Source: Sinorhizobium sp. BG8
GTDB lineage: Bacteria > Pseudomonadota > Alphaproteobacteria > Rhizobiales > Rhizobiaceae
Reading direction: 5' to 3'
NCBI RefSeq assembly: GCF_016864555.1
Contig: NZ_CP044011.1
Span: 124,001-188,000 of the forward strand
Length of the DNA: 64,000 bases
Part shown: in pieces, positions 8,453 through 17,064 of the stretch
Numbering within the stretch: position 1 is the stretch's first letter
How the letters are laid out: every line of letters starts with the position of its first letter
Notes under the pieces: model-generated
Told to the model about the DNA's origin: nothing
The model's input: only the letters and a program-made list of their open reading frames with translations
Database searches by the model: none
Position numbers and translations under genes: made by a program

Positions 8453-9265
8453 TCAGAAGGCGGCGATGACCTGGCCCTTGTAGTGATCTTCGATGAACGC
8501 GCGCGTCTCGGCACTGTTGAGCACCTTGGCAAGCTTGGCGACGCGCGGATCATCCTTGGTTTCGGGACGCGTAACGAGATACTCGCTCCAGACATTGTAG
8601 CCATCCTGGCCACGATCGATCAGCAGCGACTTGGAGATGTCGAGCTTGGCCTCGAACACGTAGTTGCCGTTCAGCGCCGCGAGATCCACCTCACCCAGCG
8701 CGCGCGGCAGAAGGGCCGATTCCAGTTCGACGATCTTCAGGTTCTTCGGGTTCTCGACGATATCCTTCACCGTTGGCAGCGGGTCTTCCGGCGAGGTCAG
8801 TTCCGGTTTGCCGGAAACCTTGATCAGGCCGAGCTTCTGCAAGAGCAGCAGGCCGCGCCCGCCATTGACCGGATCGTTCGGGATCGCGACGGTCGCGCCA
8901 TCCTCAAGCTTGTCGATCGAGTCGATCTTTGTCGAATAGGCAACGAAGGGCTCGATATGGACGGGAACGATCGGAACAAGATCCGTGCCGCGCTGCTTGT
9001 TGTAGTCGTTGAGGAACGGCCTGTACTGGTAGTAATTGGCGTCGAGTTCGCCGGAAACGAGCTGGGCGTTCGGCTGGATGTAGTCCGTGAACACCCGAAC
9101 ATCGAGGTCGAGCCCGTCCTTGGCCAGGATCGGCTTCACGAATTCGAGGATCTCGGCATGCGGGATTGCGGTGGCGCCAACGACCAGCGTCTCGTCGGCC
9201 TTGGCGGATCCGATGGCTGCAAGAGCCAGGCCGGCCGCGATGGTGAGTGTTCTAAGGATGCGCAT
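8453..9265 (-). CDS. metQ: Second MetQ/NlpA family binding protein
   Basis: 270 aa from MRILRTLTIAAGLALAAIGSAKA (signal peptide, no lipobox Cys). The frame extends far upstream, but only this start has a signal sequence and follows metI closely. Landmarks are VFTDYIQPNAQLVSGELDANYYQYRPFL and AIPNDPVNGGRGLLLLQKLGL. It is distinct from the first metQ and probably has a different ligand. It belongs to the second Met-type transporter, encoded together with sulfur oxidoreductases. Confidence 0.9.
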   Translation of the reverse strand: MRILRTLTIAAGLALAAIGSAKADETLVVGATAIPHAEILEFVKPILAKDGLDLDVRVFTDYIQPNAQLVSGELDANYYQYRPFLNDYNKQRGTDLVPIVPVHIEPFVAYSTKIDSIDKLEDGATVAIPNDPVNGGRGLLLLQKLGLIKVSGKPELTSPEDPLPTVKDIVENPKNLKIVELESALLPRALGEVDLAALNGNYVFEAKLDISKSLLIDRGQDGYNVWSEYLVTRPETKDDPRVAKLAKVLNSAETRAFIEDHYKGQVIAAF

Positions 9266-9285
9266 TTGGGTCCTCCGACTGCTGT

Positions 9286-9945
9286 TCATTTGCGGGAAAA
9301 GTGGATGACGAGGCGGTTGCCGCCCGCCTGGATGAGTTGAACGAACACGATGAGGATCGCGACGCAGACCAGCATGATCTCCGTCTGGAACCGGTGGTAT
9401 CCGTAGCGGATGGCGAGATCGCCGAGGCCGCCGCCGCCGATGGCGCCGGACATGGCCGTGTAGTCCACGAGCACGATCGCGGTGACGGTCACGCCGGCAA
9501 GCAGGCTGGGCAGAGCTTCCGGCAGGACGGCGCGCAGGATCGTCTGCGAGGTCGAGGCGCCCATGGCGAGGCTCGCCTCTATGATGCCCCTGTCGACCTC
9601 GCGCAGCGCCGTCTCGACAAGCCGCGCAAAGAAGGGCGACGTACCGACGACGAGCGGAAAGATCACGCCCCGGATGCCGAGTGATGTTCCCGTGACGATG
9701 ACCGTCACCGGCATCAGAACGATCAGCAGGACGATGAACGGTACCGACCGGATTATGTTCAGCACGAAGGAAAGGCTGCCATAGGCGACCGGTGCCTGAA
9801 AAAGCTGCTGGCGTCCGGTGAGGTAAAGCAGGATGCCGAGCGGGAGGCCGACCAGGACGGTCAGAGCCAGGGCTCCCCCGACCATGGCCAGTGTCTGGCC
9901 GAGCGCCGCACCGATGTCGCCCCAATAGAGATTGTCAAACGACAT
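9286..9945 (-). CDS. metI: Second MetI-type ABC permease
   Basis: 219 aa from MSFDNLYWGDIG. This start overlaps the end of the upstream metN by 11 nt, the same coupling seen in other operons here. It has the MetI pattern (MGASTSQTILRAVLPEALPSLLAG; GAIGGGGLGDLAIRYGYHRFQTEIM). It pairs with MetN at 9935-11008 and MetQ at 8453-9265. Confidence 0.92.
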   Translation of the reverse strand: MSFDNLYWGDIGAALGQTLAMVGGALALTVLVGLPLGILLYLTGRQQLFQAPVAYGSLSFVLNIIRSVPFIVLLIVLMPVTVIVTGTSLGIRGVIFPLVVGTSPFFARLVETALREVDRGIIEASLAMGASTSQTILRAVLPEALPSLLAGVTVTAIVLVDYTAMSGAIGGGGLGDLAIRYGYHRFQTEIMLVCVAILIVFVQLIQAGGNRLVIHFSRK

Positions 9946-11008
9946 GGAGCGACCTTTCCGAAAGCTGCTTAGAAGCGGCAGCGAGTTCATCCGCAGGCAC
10001 ACCGCCCTGAAGCTCGACATCGACGCCGCTTGCGCGCAGGCCGGCGATCGCTCCCGCAACATCGCGTCCGCTCAGGGAGACGATGAACTGGGCATAGGGC
10101 ATGTCCCGGATGTGCCCCACGCGACCGGCGAGAATGCTGTAGTCAACCAGGTTTTCCCGGGCGATCCGCCCGAGGATCGGCTTGTGCGCCGTCGCCCCCG
10201 TGAAGGTCAGCCGCGCGGTCCGGCCGGCGAGATCAATCGCTGTCGCACTATCCGGCAAGCCGCCATCGGGTTCGGCCTCGCGAACGAGCCTCAGCGTGGC
10301 CGGATGACGCGGGTGGAGAAAGACGTCGGCGACCGTGCCCTGTTCGACGACATTGCCGCCATCGAGCACCGCGATGCGGTCGCAGGTACGCCGGATCACG
10401 TCCATCTCGTGGGTGATCAGGACAATCGTCACGCCGAGCTCGCGGTTGATCTCTCGAAGCAAATCGAGCACGGCGCCCGTCGTCTGCGGGTCGAGAGCAC
10501 TCGTTGCCTCGTCGCAAAGGAGAACCTTCGGCTCGCAGGCAAGCGCCCGGGCGATGCCGACGCGCTGCTTCTGGCCGCCGGAAAGCTGGCGCGGATACTT
10601 CTGGGCATGTTCGGTGAGGCCGACGCGCGCGAGCAGCGCTGCCACGCGCTCAGCAATTTCGAGCTTTCCGAACTGCCCTGTGAGCTCCAGCGGATAGGCG
10701 ACGTTTCCGGCGACCGTGCGGGCGCTCAGCAGGTTGAAATGCTGGAACACCATGCCGATCGACCGGCGCAGGTTCTGCAGCCGCTCGCCCTTGGCGTCCG
10801 TCACCCGTTCGCCACCGACGAAGACATCACCGCCGGTCGGACGCTCCAGCAGATTGATCAACCGCACGAGCGTCGACTTGCCCGCGCCCGATGAGCCGAT
10901 GATGCCGAAGATCTCGCCTTTCGCCACCGAGAGATCGATGCGGTCGAGCGCGACGACTGGTCCGTCCTTGCCGGCGAAGCTCTTCGTGATGCCTTCGAGC
11001 CTGATCAT
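9935..11008 (-). CDS. metN: Second MetN-type ABC ATPase
   Basis: 357 aa from MIRLEGITKSF, with GGAGGATGAGGCG just upstream; the longer ORF start (11131) lies inside the neighbouring gene. The Walker A is GSSGAGKST, the signature LSGGQKQRVGIARALA and the Walker B VLLCDEATSALD. A C-terminal NIL-type domain is present (residues about 265-357). The gene starts 4 nt after the stop of the upstream oxidoreductase. Confidence 0.92.
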   Translation of the reverse strand: MIRLEGITKSFAGKDGPVVALDRIDLSVAKGEIFGIIGSSGAGKSTLVRLINLLERPTGGDVFVGGERVTDAKGERLQNLRRSIGMVFQHFNLLSARTVAGNVAYPLELTGQFGKLEIAERVAALLARVGLTEHAQKYPRQLSGGQKQRVGIARALACEPKVLLCDEATSALDPQTTGAVLDLLREINRELGVTIVLITHEMDVIRRTCDRIAVLDGGNVVEQGTVADVFLHPRHPATLRLVREAEPDGGLPDSATAIDLAGRTARLTFTGATAHKPILGRIARENLVDYSILAGRVGHIRDMPYAQFIVSLSGRDVAGAIAGLRASGVDVELQGGVPADELAAASKQLSERSLHVV

Positions 11009-11012
11009 CGCC

Positions 11013-12245
11013 TCATCCTCCGCTTGCGCCGATCCGCCACTGATAGGGCGGCGGGGTGCCGTTGACGGCGAAGTCACCGATGATGCGGTGCTTGTAGATA
11101 CGGGGGTTATGGGACGCGAGGGTCCGGGCATTGCGCCAGTGCCTGTCGAGGCCGGCCGGCTTCTTGGTCGCGGAAGCGCCGAGTGCGTCGAAGAGGAGGG
11201 TCGAGGCGTCGAGAATCAGGTCGGAAACGACGGTTTGCGCCTGGGCAGTCTCCAGCTCGGCAAGGGCATTCGCCGTCTCCTCCGCTTCCGGGTCTCTGGA
11301 GAAGTGCGTTTCGAACGCGCGTTCCAGACTGTTTGCGGCCTGAAGCACGATTGCGCTCGCCGCGTAGGCTGCTGCGCGTATGCGGCCGACCACCTGCAGC
11401 ACCTGCGGATCCCGGCTGGAAACAGATGCGGCAGCATGCGTATAGGTGCGCTTGCGCTCGGCAACCGCCTTCGCCACATCATTGGTGATCGCGCGCCCGA
11501 TCCCCGCGAGAGTCGCCAGATGCACCAGCTGGTAGAAGGCGGCACTGTATTTGAAGCGGTCGTCATCGACCACGACCTGGTCCGGAGCAATGGCGACATC
11601 GCGGAACGTTGCCGTGCCGCTCGCGGTCAGCACCTGGCCGAAGCCGTCCCAGTCGTCGATCACCTCGACACCGTCCGCATTGCGCCTCACGGCGACCGAG
11701 ATCCCCTCGCCTTCAGCGTCCGACGCCCCGACATCGATCCAGTCGGCAAACAGCGAACCGGTCGTGTAGTACTTCGCGCCGTTGAGAACGAGCTTGCCGT
11801 TCTTTTCCGCGACCTGGGTGGAAAACCGGGAAAGCGCTGCCCCTTCGCCGATCTCGCTCCACGCGCTGCCGACGATTTCTCCACGGGCGATGCGCTCGAA
11901 CCAGATGGCACGGCGGTCCGGCGAACGGGAATTGAGGATATCCTCGGTAAAGCCGAAATGGGCGCGCAAGGCCTGCGTTACGTTGGAATCCGCTTCGGAC
12001 AGCTCGATCAGCAGGTTGAAGAACTGCGGCAAGGAAGCTCCCCGGCCGCCATTCTCGCGCGGAAGTCGCACGGCCCCGAAGCCGGCCTCCTTCAGCTTGC
12101 GGATGGCTGCGTGAGGGAGGTCCCGCTCCTGATCCCGTCGCGCTGCCTCCTTCGCGATATCCTCGAAGATCGGACGGAAGGGAGCCGACAAGGCCTCATA
12201 GTCGTTTCCCGGGGCGGAGCCCCAGGCATAGGTGAGCTGCGTCAT
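11013..12245 (-). CDS. Acyl-CoA-dehydrogenase-like flavin oxidoreductase (DszC/SfnB type)
   Basis: 410 aa, first gene of the six-gene sulfur operon 12245-5679. The N-terminal helical domain (ALSAPFRPIFEDIAKEAARRDQERDLPHAAI), the GSAWSEIGEGAA flavin-binding block and the LNGAKYYTTGSLFADWI block identify the DszC/SfnB-like branch of the acyl-CoA dehydrogenase fold. It is not a close duplicate of the protein at 7104-8369. DszC-type members are FMNH2-dependent sulfoxidising monooxygenases. That role here is inferred from context. Confidence 0.85.
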   Translation of the reverse strand: MTQLTYAWGSAPGNDYEALSAPFRPIFEDIAKEAARRDQERDLPHAAIRKLKEAGFGAVRLPRENGGRGASLPQFFNLLIELSEADSNVTQALRAHFGFTEDILNSRSPDRRAIWFERIARGEIVGSAWSEIGEGAALSRFSTQVAEKNGKLVLNGAKYYTTGSLFADWIDVGASDAEGEGISVAVRRNADGVEVIDDWDGFGQVLTASGTATFRDVAIAPDQVVVDDDRFKYSAAFYQLVHLATLAGIGRAITNDVAKAVAERKRTYTHAAASVSSRDPQVLQVVGRIRAAAYAASAIVLQAANSLERAFETHFSRDPEAEETANALAELETAQAQTVVSDLILDASTLLFDALGASATKKPAGLDRHWRNARTLASHNPRIYKHRIIGDFAVNGTPPPYQWRIGASGG

Positions 12246-12337
12246 TCTTCATGTGCCTGTGCAATCGTGACGAGGCGCCTTGCCCTGTCGCATCCGATGC
12301 CGGCACCGATCGTAAGCCGCGGCGCGACTTAATACAG

Positions 12338-12362
12338 AAATTATATCTTTTTTATAGATTAA
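12338..12362 (-). promoter_or_regulatory. AT-rich promoter element C (candidate sulfur-regulon operator)
   Basis: Contains AAATTATATCTTTTTTATAG followed by ATTAA, about 93 nt upstream of the six-gene sulfur operon. It shares TTTATAGA and the surrounding A/T pattern with elements A and B, but less closely than those match each other. Confidence 0.45.
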
Positions 12363-12906
12363 TATTGGAAATGATGTTTCGATTTCGCTCGAACAGAATC
12401 TAATTTCATCTTGGGCCCTTCGAAAATGCGCCATTGGGCAGCGAAAACCACCAAACCTGCGATCGCGACCCAACGCCCGTAGTTCCGGTTAAAACAGGGA
12501 CTAGAAGGAGTTTAGTGGACAAGTGGAAGCAGAAGCGGGCCGCATTGGCTGACAGGCTGCACCAGATTGAAGGGAGCGGGCTGACATTCGGAACCTGATG
12601 AAGTGTTGGATTGCGTCATTCCTGGCTATGTGCCTGACGACCCAGCCGCCAGTGTCGACGCGACCTGAACACGGTGAACGTTCTCGAAAGGTCAAGCCAT
12701 CGTCATCCGACGATGAAATCGGCGATGAGCCATCAGTAAATTCCTCTACCACAGTTTCAATTCTATTCTTGCTTCCACCCTGGGCTGCCGCAAAACGGCG
12801 ATCGCCGAAAAGTTGCGACAGTAATTTAGACTTAGATCACGAACCGCTTGCTTAGGTTGCGCCAAGTGTGGTTGGCTTGGCTTCCTGAAGTGGGGCGACA
12901 CGCGCA
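12363..12906. other. Intergenic stretch without a convincing gene
   Basis: About 540 nt between the divergent sulfur operon and the cyclase/ATPase gene. Short frames exist on both strands, but none has a good start, an RBS and family features together. A minus-strand piece near 12400-12480 would read GRWVAIAGLVVFAAQWRIFEG, a possible membrane segment interrupted upstream by a stop. This could be a gene remnant. A small 7-bp dyad (CATCGTC/GACGATG) lies near 12700. Confidence 0.4.
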
Positions 12907-15882
12907 ATGAAGAGCCTCAACACGCAGATGCGGCTTGCAGGTGAGCGGCGACAGGTGACCGCTCTATTCTATGACATTGTCGGTTCCACCGAGATTCTGG
13001 TTCGAGGCGATCCGGAACAGTTCTTCCGTTCCGTCACCGCACTCCATCACACAGCCGAAGCGATCGTCGCCAGGCGTGGCGGATTTCTGCACAAGAGGCT
13101 GGGAGATGGAGGGTGCTGCTATTTCGGGTATCCCAAGCAGGCCGAGGATGCTGCCGAAAATGCGGTCGAGGCGGCGCTTGAGCTGATCCAGTCCACGTCG
13201 AAGCGGAACCGGAAATCGGAAGAGACCCTCAGGTTGCGCATCGGGATAGCAACGGGCCTCGTAGTGTTTTCGTCCGAAACCGACGAGATCGTCGGAACGG
13301 CCCCCATACTGGCCTCGCGTCTGCAGGCCGAGGCGGAACCGAATTCGGTACTGGTTGCGGACAGCACCTTCGAACTCACCCGCGGCAAATTCGAATATAG
13401 CCGGGTCGGCGAAGCCAAACTGAAGGGCTTCGGGTCGAACGTAACCCTGTGGCGCCCCGAATCCAAACTGCGCGGCCCCGGTCCGGTTCGACTGGCGCGC
13501 AATGATGGCCAGGCCATGATGGGCCGCGACGAGGAACTGGCGACCCTGGTCGATGCCTGGAACGCCGCACGGGGCAAAACCGGAGGGTCGTTCGCCATTG
13601 TCGGCGAGGCCGGCATTGGAAAGTCGAGGCTTGTCGCGGAACTTCGCCGGAGCATCGATGGCAGCGGTTTGTCCTTCCAATGCAACAAACGCTTTGAAGG
13701 CCAGCCGTTTCATCCGTTCATCGGGTTCCTGGAAACCATGGTTGAAGAACGTGTTCTGAAGGGCGGCAGCGGTGGCCCCCTTCGGGAAGCACTCCAGGCG
13801 GCCGGCATGGAAATCGACGCGGAAGCAGCCGAAATCATCGGAGCGTTTACCGCGGAGAGATCGGGCGCGACGGCGGGAAACATCCTGGTCGCCGACCTGA
13901 CCGGCCGCGCCTTCCGCGGACAGGTGATCGATGCGGCGGTTCGACTGCTGTGCTCTGCTGCGTCGTCCGGTCCTGTCCTGATCGTCTTCGAAGATGTCCA
14001 CTGGGCCGACGAGATGACCTTGGAATTGCTGGACAGCCTGTGTGCGCTCGCGGTCACCTTGCCTATCCTCGTCATTCAGACCTCGCGGGTTGCCCGCGTC
14101 GAAGCGAACGCGACGAGGCTGGCGCTGACGGGCCTTCCGGCCGCTGCGATCCGCGATCTCGTAACGTCGATATGGGATGGGCCACCTCCCGCCGGGCTGT
14201 CCGACTTCATACTGGACCGGTGTGACGGCATGCCTCTCTACGCCGAGGAACTCGCGCATTTCTTCCGAGCAAAGCACGCGTCGGGCCAACCTGTTTCGGA
14301 GTGGAAGGAACTCCTCCTGGAAGGTGGCGTGTCGTCGTTGAACGACCTGCTATCCTCGAGGCTTGCGGGAGCCGGGGCGGCCCGCCGCGTGGCGCAGTTT
14401 GCAAGCGTCATCGGACGGGAATTCACGATCGGATTGCTCGCCAATCTTCTCGATGGAGCGGACCGATCTGGATTGGACCTCGACCTGAAAGTCCTCACCT
14501 CTCATGGCATCATCGAACCATCCTCCACCCAGTCCGACACCTACCAGTTCCGCCATGTGCTCCTGCAAGAGGCCGCCTATAGCAGCCTCCTGAAGAGCGA
14601 TCGGCGAAAAATCCACATGCGGATCGCCAAGCTGCTGGTCGAGAAGTTCGTGCCGCCCCTGCCCGACGCGATCGCGGCGTGGCAATGCGCTGAGGCCGGC
14701 AGGCATGACGATGCCGCTCGGTTCGCGCTGACGGCGGCTGAGGCATGCGTCCTTCGCTCGGCCATGAAGGAAGCGGCGATATCGCTGGACCTCTGCAACA
14801 GGGAAGTCGCATCCCTGTCGAGACGGCACCCGGATCGCCCCGAACTGATCCTGGGCATGTTGCAGCTCCAGGGCGTGGTTGCGACAGCTTTGGAAGGCGA
14901 AGGATCGGAGAGGGCACGCAGGACATATTCGCGCGCGATGCAACTCGTCAGGCGGCATCAGACAGCAACGAGGGAAGCCCACTTTCCAACCTACTGGGGA
15001 TGGTGGTTCACGGCGCCTGATATCCGGACCCAGCAGTCACGGGCCCGCATCCTGGTCGAGGACATGATGACAGTGAACAACCCGGAGACGAGGCTCCAGT
15101 CCTACCACTGCGCCTGGGCCACGGGCTTCCATGCCGGCGAGCACGGCTTTTGCCTGGACTGCGTCGAGAAGGGCCTGGAACTCTACGATGCGGATCGGGC
15201 AGTAAGGAACAGGGCTTTCTTCGGCGGCCATGACGCAAAGGTTTGCGGGCTGGGCGAGAGCGCGCTGTCCCATCTCATCATCGACCAGGCCGACGCGAGC
15301 GAAAAGGCGATCAGCCTGTCCCTGGAATACGCCACCTCGCTAGACCACGTCGGCAGCCTCGTCCATGCGCTTTACTACGCCATCGTCCTTCGTCGATGCC
15401 AGGGCAAGTACGAGGACGTCCACGCGCTCGGCGAACAGATGCTCTCGCTGGCGGAGCGACATGGCCTGGTCGCAAGCCAGGCTCGCGCCAATCTTTATTG
15501 CGGCTGGGCCGAGGCAATGGCCGACTCGATCGATTGCGGCACCAGGCGCTTCGACGAGGGCCTTGCCCTCCAGAAACAGATCGGGACCGACGAAAACCTG
15601 TCGATTCATATCGATATGCAGTCCCAGATCCTGGAGCGGTCGGGTCGGCCGAGACAGGCGCTGGCCCTCATCGACGACGCGATAGCGGGTGGGCGCAAGA
15701 GCGGACAGAGGTTCTGGCTTGCCGAGCTGTACCGGCGGAGGGCGGCATTGAGGCAATTGCTGGGGGCAAGGCCGGCCGAGGTCAAGGCAGACCTCAAGCG
15801 GGCCGTTCAGACGGCCGAGGCGCAGGGGGCCCTTTGGCTCGCGGGGCGCGCCAGGCATGATCTGCAACACCATATCCGCTGA
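12907..15882 (+). CDS. Class III nucleotidyl cyclase / STAND ATPase / TPR regulatory protein
   Basis: 991 aa. Residues about 10-185 are a class III adenylate/guanylate cyclase domain with both metal-binding aspartates (Asp23 in FYDIVGST, Asp67 in LGDGGCCYFG). It is followed by an AAA/STAND ATPase domain with Walker A GEAGIGKSRL (about 232-241) and Walker B LIVFEDVHWAD (about 358-368), then a long alpha-helical TPR-like region. No helix-turn-helix or membrane segment is evident. The product could be cAMP or cGMP; the specificity residues were not assigned. It ends 9 nt before the YcaO gene, so it is probably co-transcribed with it and may sense a signal controlling that pathway. The RBS is weak. 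Confidence 0.85.
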   Translation: MKSLNTQMRLAGERRQVTALFYDIVGSTEILVRGDPEQFFRSVTALHHTAEAIVARRGGFLHKRLGDGGCCYFGYPKQAEDAAENAVEAALELIQSTSKRNRKSEETLRLRIGIATGLVVFSSETDEIVGTAPILASRLQAEAEPNSVLVADSTFELTRGKFEYSRVGEAKLKGFGSNVTLWRPESKLRGPGPVRLARNDGQAMMGRDEELATLVDAWNAARGKTGGSFAIVGEAGIGKSRLVAELRRSIDGSGLSFQCNKRFEGQPFHPFIGFLETMVEERVLKGGSGGPLREALQAAGMEIDAEAAEIIGAFTAERSGATAGNILVADLTGRAFRGQVIDAAVRLLCSAASSGPVLIVFEDVHWADEMTLELLDSLCALAVTLPILVIQTSRVARVEANATRLALTGLPAAAIRDLVTSIWDGPPPAGLSDFILDRCDGMPLYAEELAHFFRAKHASGQPVSEWKELLLEGGVSSLNDLLSSRLAGAGAARRVAQFASVIGREFTIGLLANLLDGADRSGLDLDLKVLTSHGIIEPSSTQSDTYQFRHVLLQEAAYSSLLKSDRRKIHMRIAKLLVEKFVPPLPDAIAAWQCAEAGRHDDAARFALTAAEACVLRSAMKEAAISLDLCNREVASLSRRHPDRPELILGMLQLQGVVATALEGEGSERARRTYSRAMQLVRRHQTATREAHFPTYWGWWFTAPDIRTQQSRARILVEDMMTVNNPETRLQSYHCAWATGFHAGEHGFCLDCVEKGLELYDADRAVRNRAFFGGHDAKVCGLGESALSHLIIDQADASEKAISLSLEYATSLDHVGSLVHALYYAIVLRRCQGKYEDVHALGEQMLSLAERHGLVASQARANLYCGWAEAMADSIDCGTRRFDEGLALQKQIGTDENLSIHIDMQSQILERSGRPRQALALIDDAIAGGRKSGQRFWLAELYRRRAALRQLLGARPAEVKADLKRAVQTAEAQGALWLAGRARHDLQHHIR

Positions 15883-15891
15883 GGCCGGGCG

Positions 15892-17064
15892 ATGGAGGCG
15901 CCGTTGCAGCATCTGCGAAATCTGGAACAGCTCCTGCACCGGCCGCTTTCGCCCCAACCCGAAACCTGGGAGACGGTCCGGCGCATTCTTGCGCGCAGGC
16001 GGGAATTCGGCATTACCAGGCTCGGATCGGTCACCGGGCTCGACCGCGCGGGAATCGAGGTCGTCCAGGTGATACGCCCGGCCTCGCGGTCGGTGGCGGT
16101 CAATATGGGAAAGGGGCTCACTTACGCGGCGGCCGCGATTTCCGGTCTCATGGAATCGCTCGAGGGATGGGCCTCCGAACGCATCGCGGCTGATCGCGCA
16201 TGGATGGCCGAACTTGGGGAGACGGACGGGGACGGTATCTGGTCCCACTTGCCGCCATCCGTTCGCGAAAGTCACGCCGATCTTTCGTGGATCGACGGCT
16301 GGGATCTGCTGTCGGCCGCGCCGCGCCCCGTGCCGCTCGCCTTGGTCGACACCGCCTACATCGTTCCCTCGCCCCATCCGCACGGCTTTGCCCGCGACAC
16401 GACCGGGCTGGCGGCGGGAACCAGCCTGCAGCAGGCAATGGCGCACGCCTGCTTCGAGATACTGGAGCGCCACGCGCACTGCATGGCGATGGCAACGCCG
16501 CACTTCTTCGATCGCTTCCAGATCGACACGGAAGCCATACGCTCGGGCAAGGCCGGCGAGGTGATGGGACGCCTTGCGGGTGCAGGCTTTGCGGTCGGCG
16601 CCTGGACCGTCCCCGCCGGGCACGACCTCCCCATCTACTGGTGCCACGTGATGGAAGGCGCAGGCCACGCTCCGCTCGCTCCCCTTCCCGCCGCCGGGTT
16701 CGGCTGCGACCTCACTCATGATCGCGCACTCTCCAAGGCCCTGCTGGAGGCCTGTCAGTCGCGTCTCGGCGTCATTTCCTCGGCACGCGAAGACGTGAGC
16801 GGCCACCTCTACCAGCCATCAGACCGGCGCGAGATGGTCGCCTGGCGCGAGTCTCTGTCGAAGTCCGCATTGCCCTATTGCGACGCGCCGGAGGACTGCA
16901 GTTCGGGGAGCGCCCTGGAGGCGGCCCTGCACGCCCTGAAGTCGGCAGGCGCGGCGGCGGTGATCGCCGTGGTCCTCCATTCCGACGAAAGCATCCCCCT
17001 CCACGTGGTGAGAATTGTGGCGCCGCCCCTGCAGACCAATCCGGAACTCTACGATGAACAATAG
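15892..17064 (+). CDS. YcaO-family ATP-dependent peptide backbone-modifying enzyme
   Basis: 390 aa. The three ATP/Mg-binding blocks of YcaO proteins are visible: GKGLTYAAAAISGLMESLEG (residues about 72-92), TTGLAAGTSLQQAMAHACFEILERHAH (about 170-196) and GFGCDLTHDRALSKALLEACQSRLG (about 268-292). YcaO enzymes activate backbone amides by phosphorylation, forming azolines or, with TfuA, thioamides. The C-terminus lacks the PxPxP ending common in azoline-forming YcaOs. No E1-like partner or azoline dehydrogenase is encoded nearby. The last 11 nt overlap the tfuA-like gene, a strong sign that the two proteins work together. Confidence 0.92.
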   Translation: MEAPLQHLRNLEQLLHRPLSPQPETWETVRRILARRREFGITRLGSVTGLDRAGIEVVQVIRPASRSVAVNMGKGLTYAAAAISGLMESLEGWASERIAADRAWMAELGETDGDGIWSHLPPSVRESHADLSWIDGWDLLSAAPRPVPLALVDTAYIVPSPHPHGFARDTTGLAAGTSLQQAMAHACFEILERHAHCMAMATPHFFDRFQIDTEAIRSGKAGEVMGRLAGAGFAVGAWTVPAGHDLPIYWCHVMEGAGHAPLAPLPAAGFGCDLTHDRALSKALLEACQSRLGVISSAREDVSGHLYQPSDRREMVAWRESLSKSALPYCDAPEDCSSGSALEAALHALKSAGAAAVIAVVLHSDESIPLHVVRIVAPPLQTNPELYDEQ

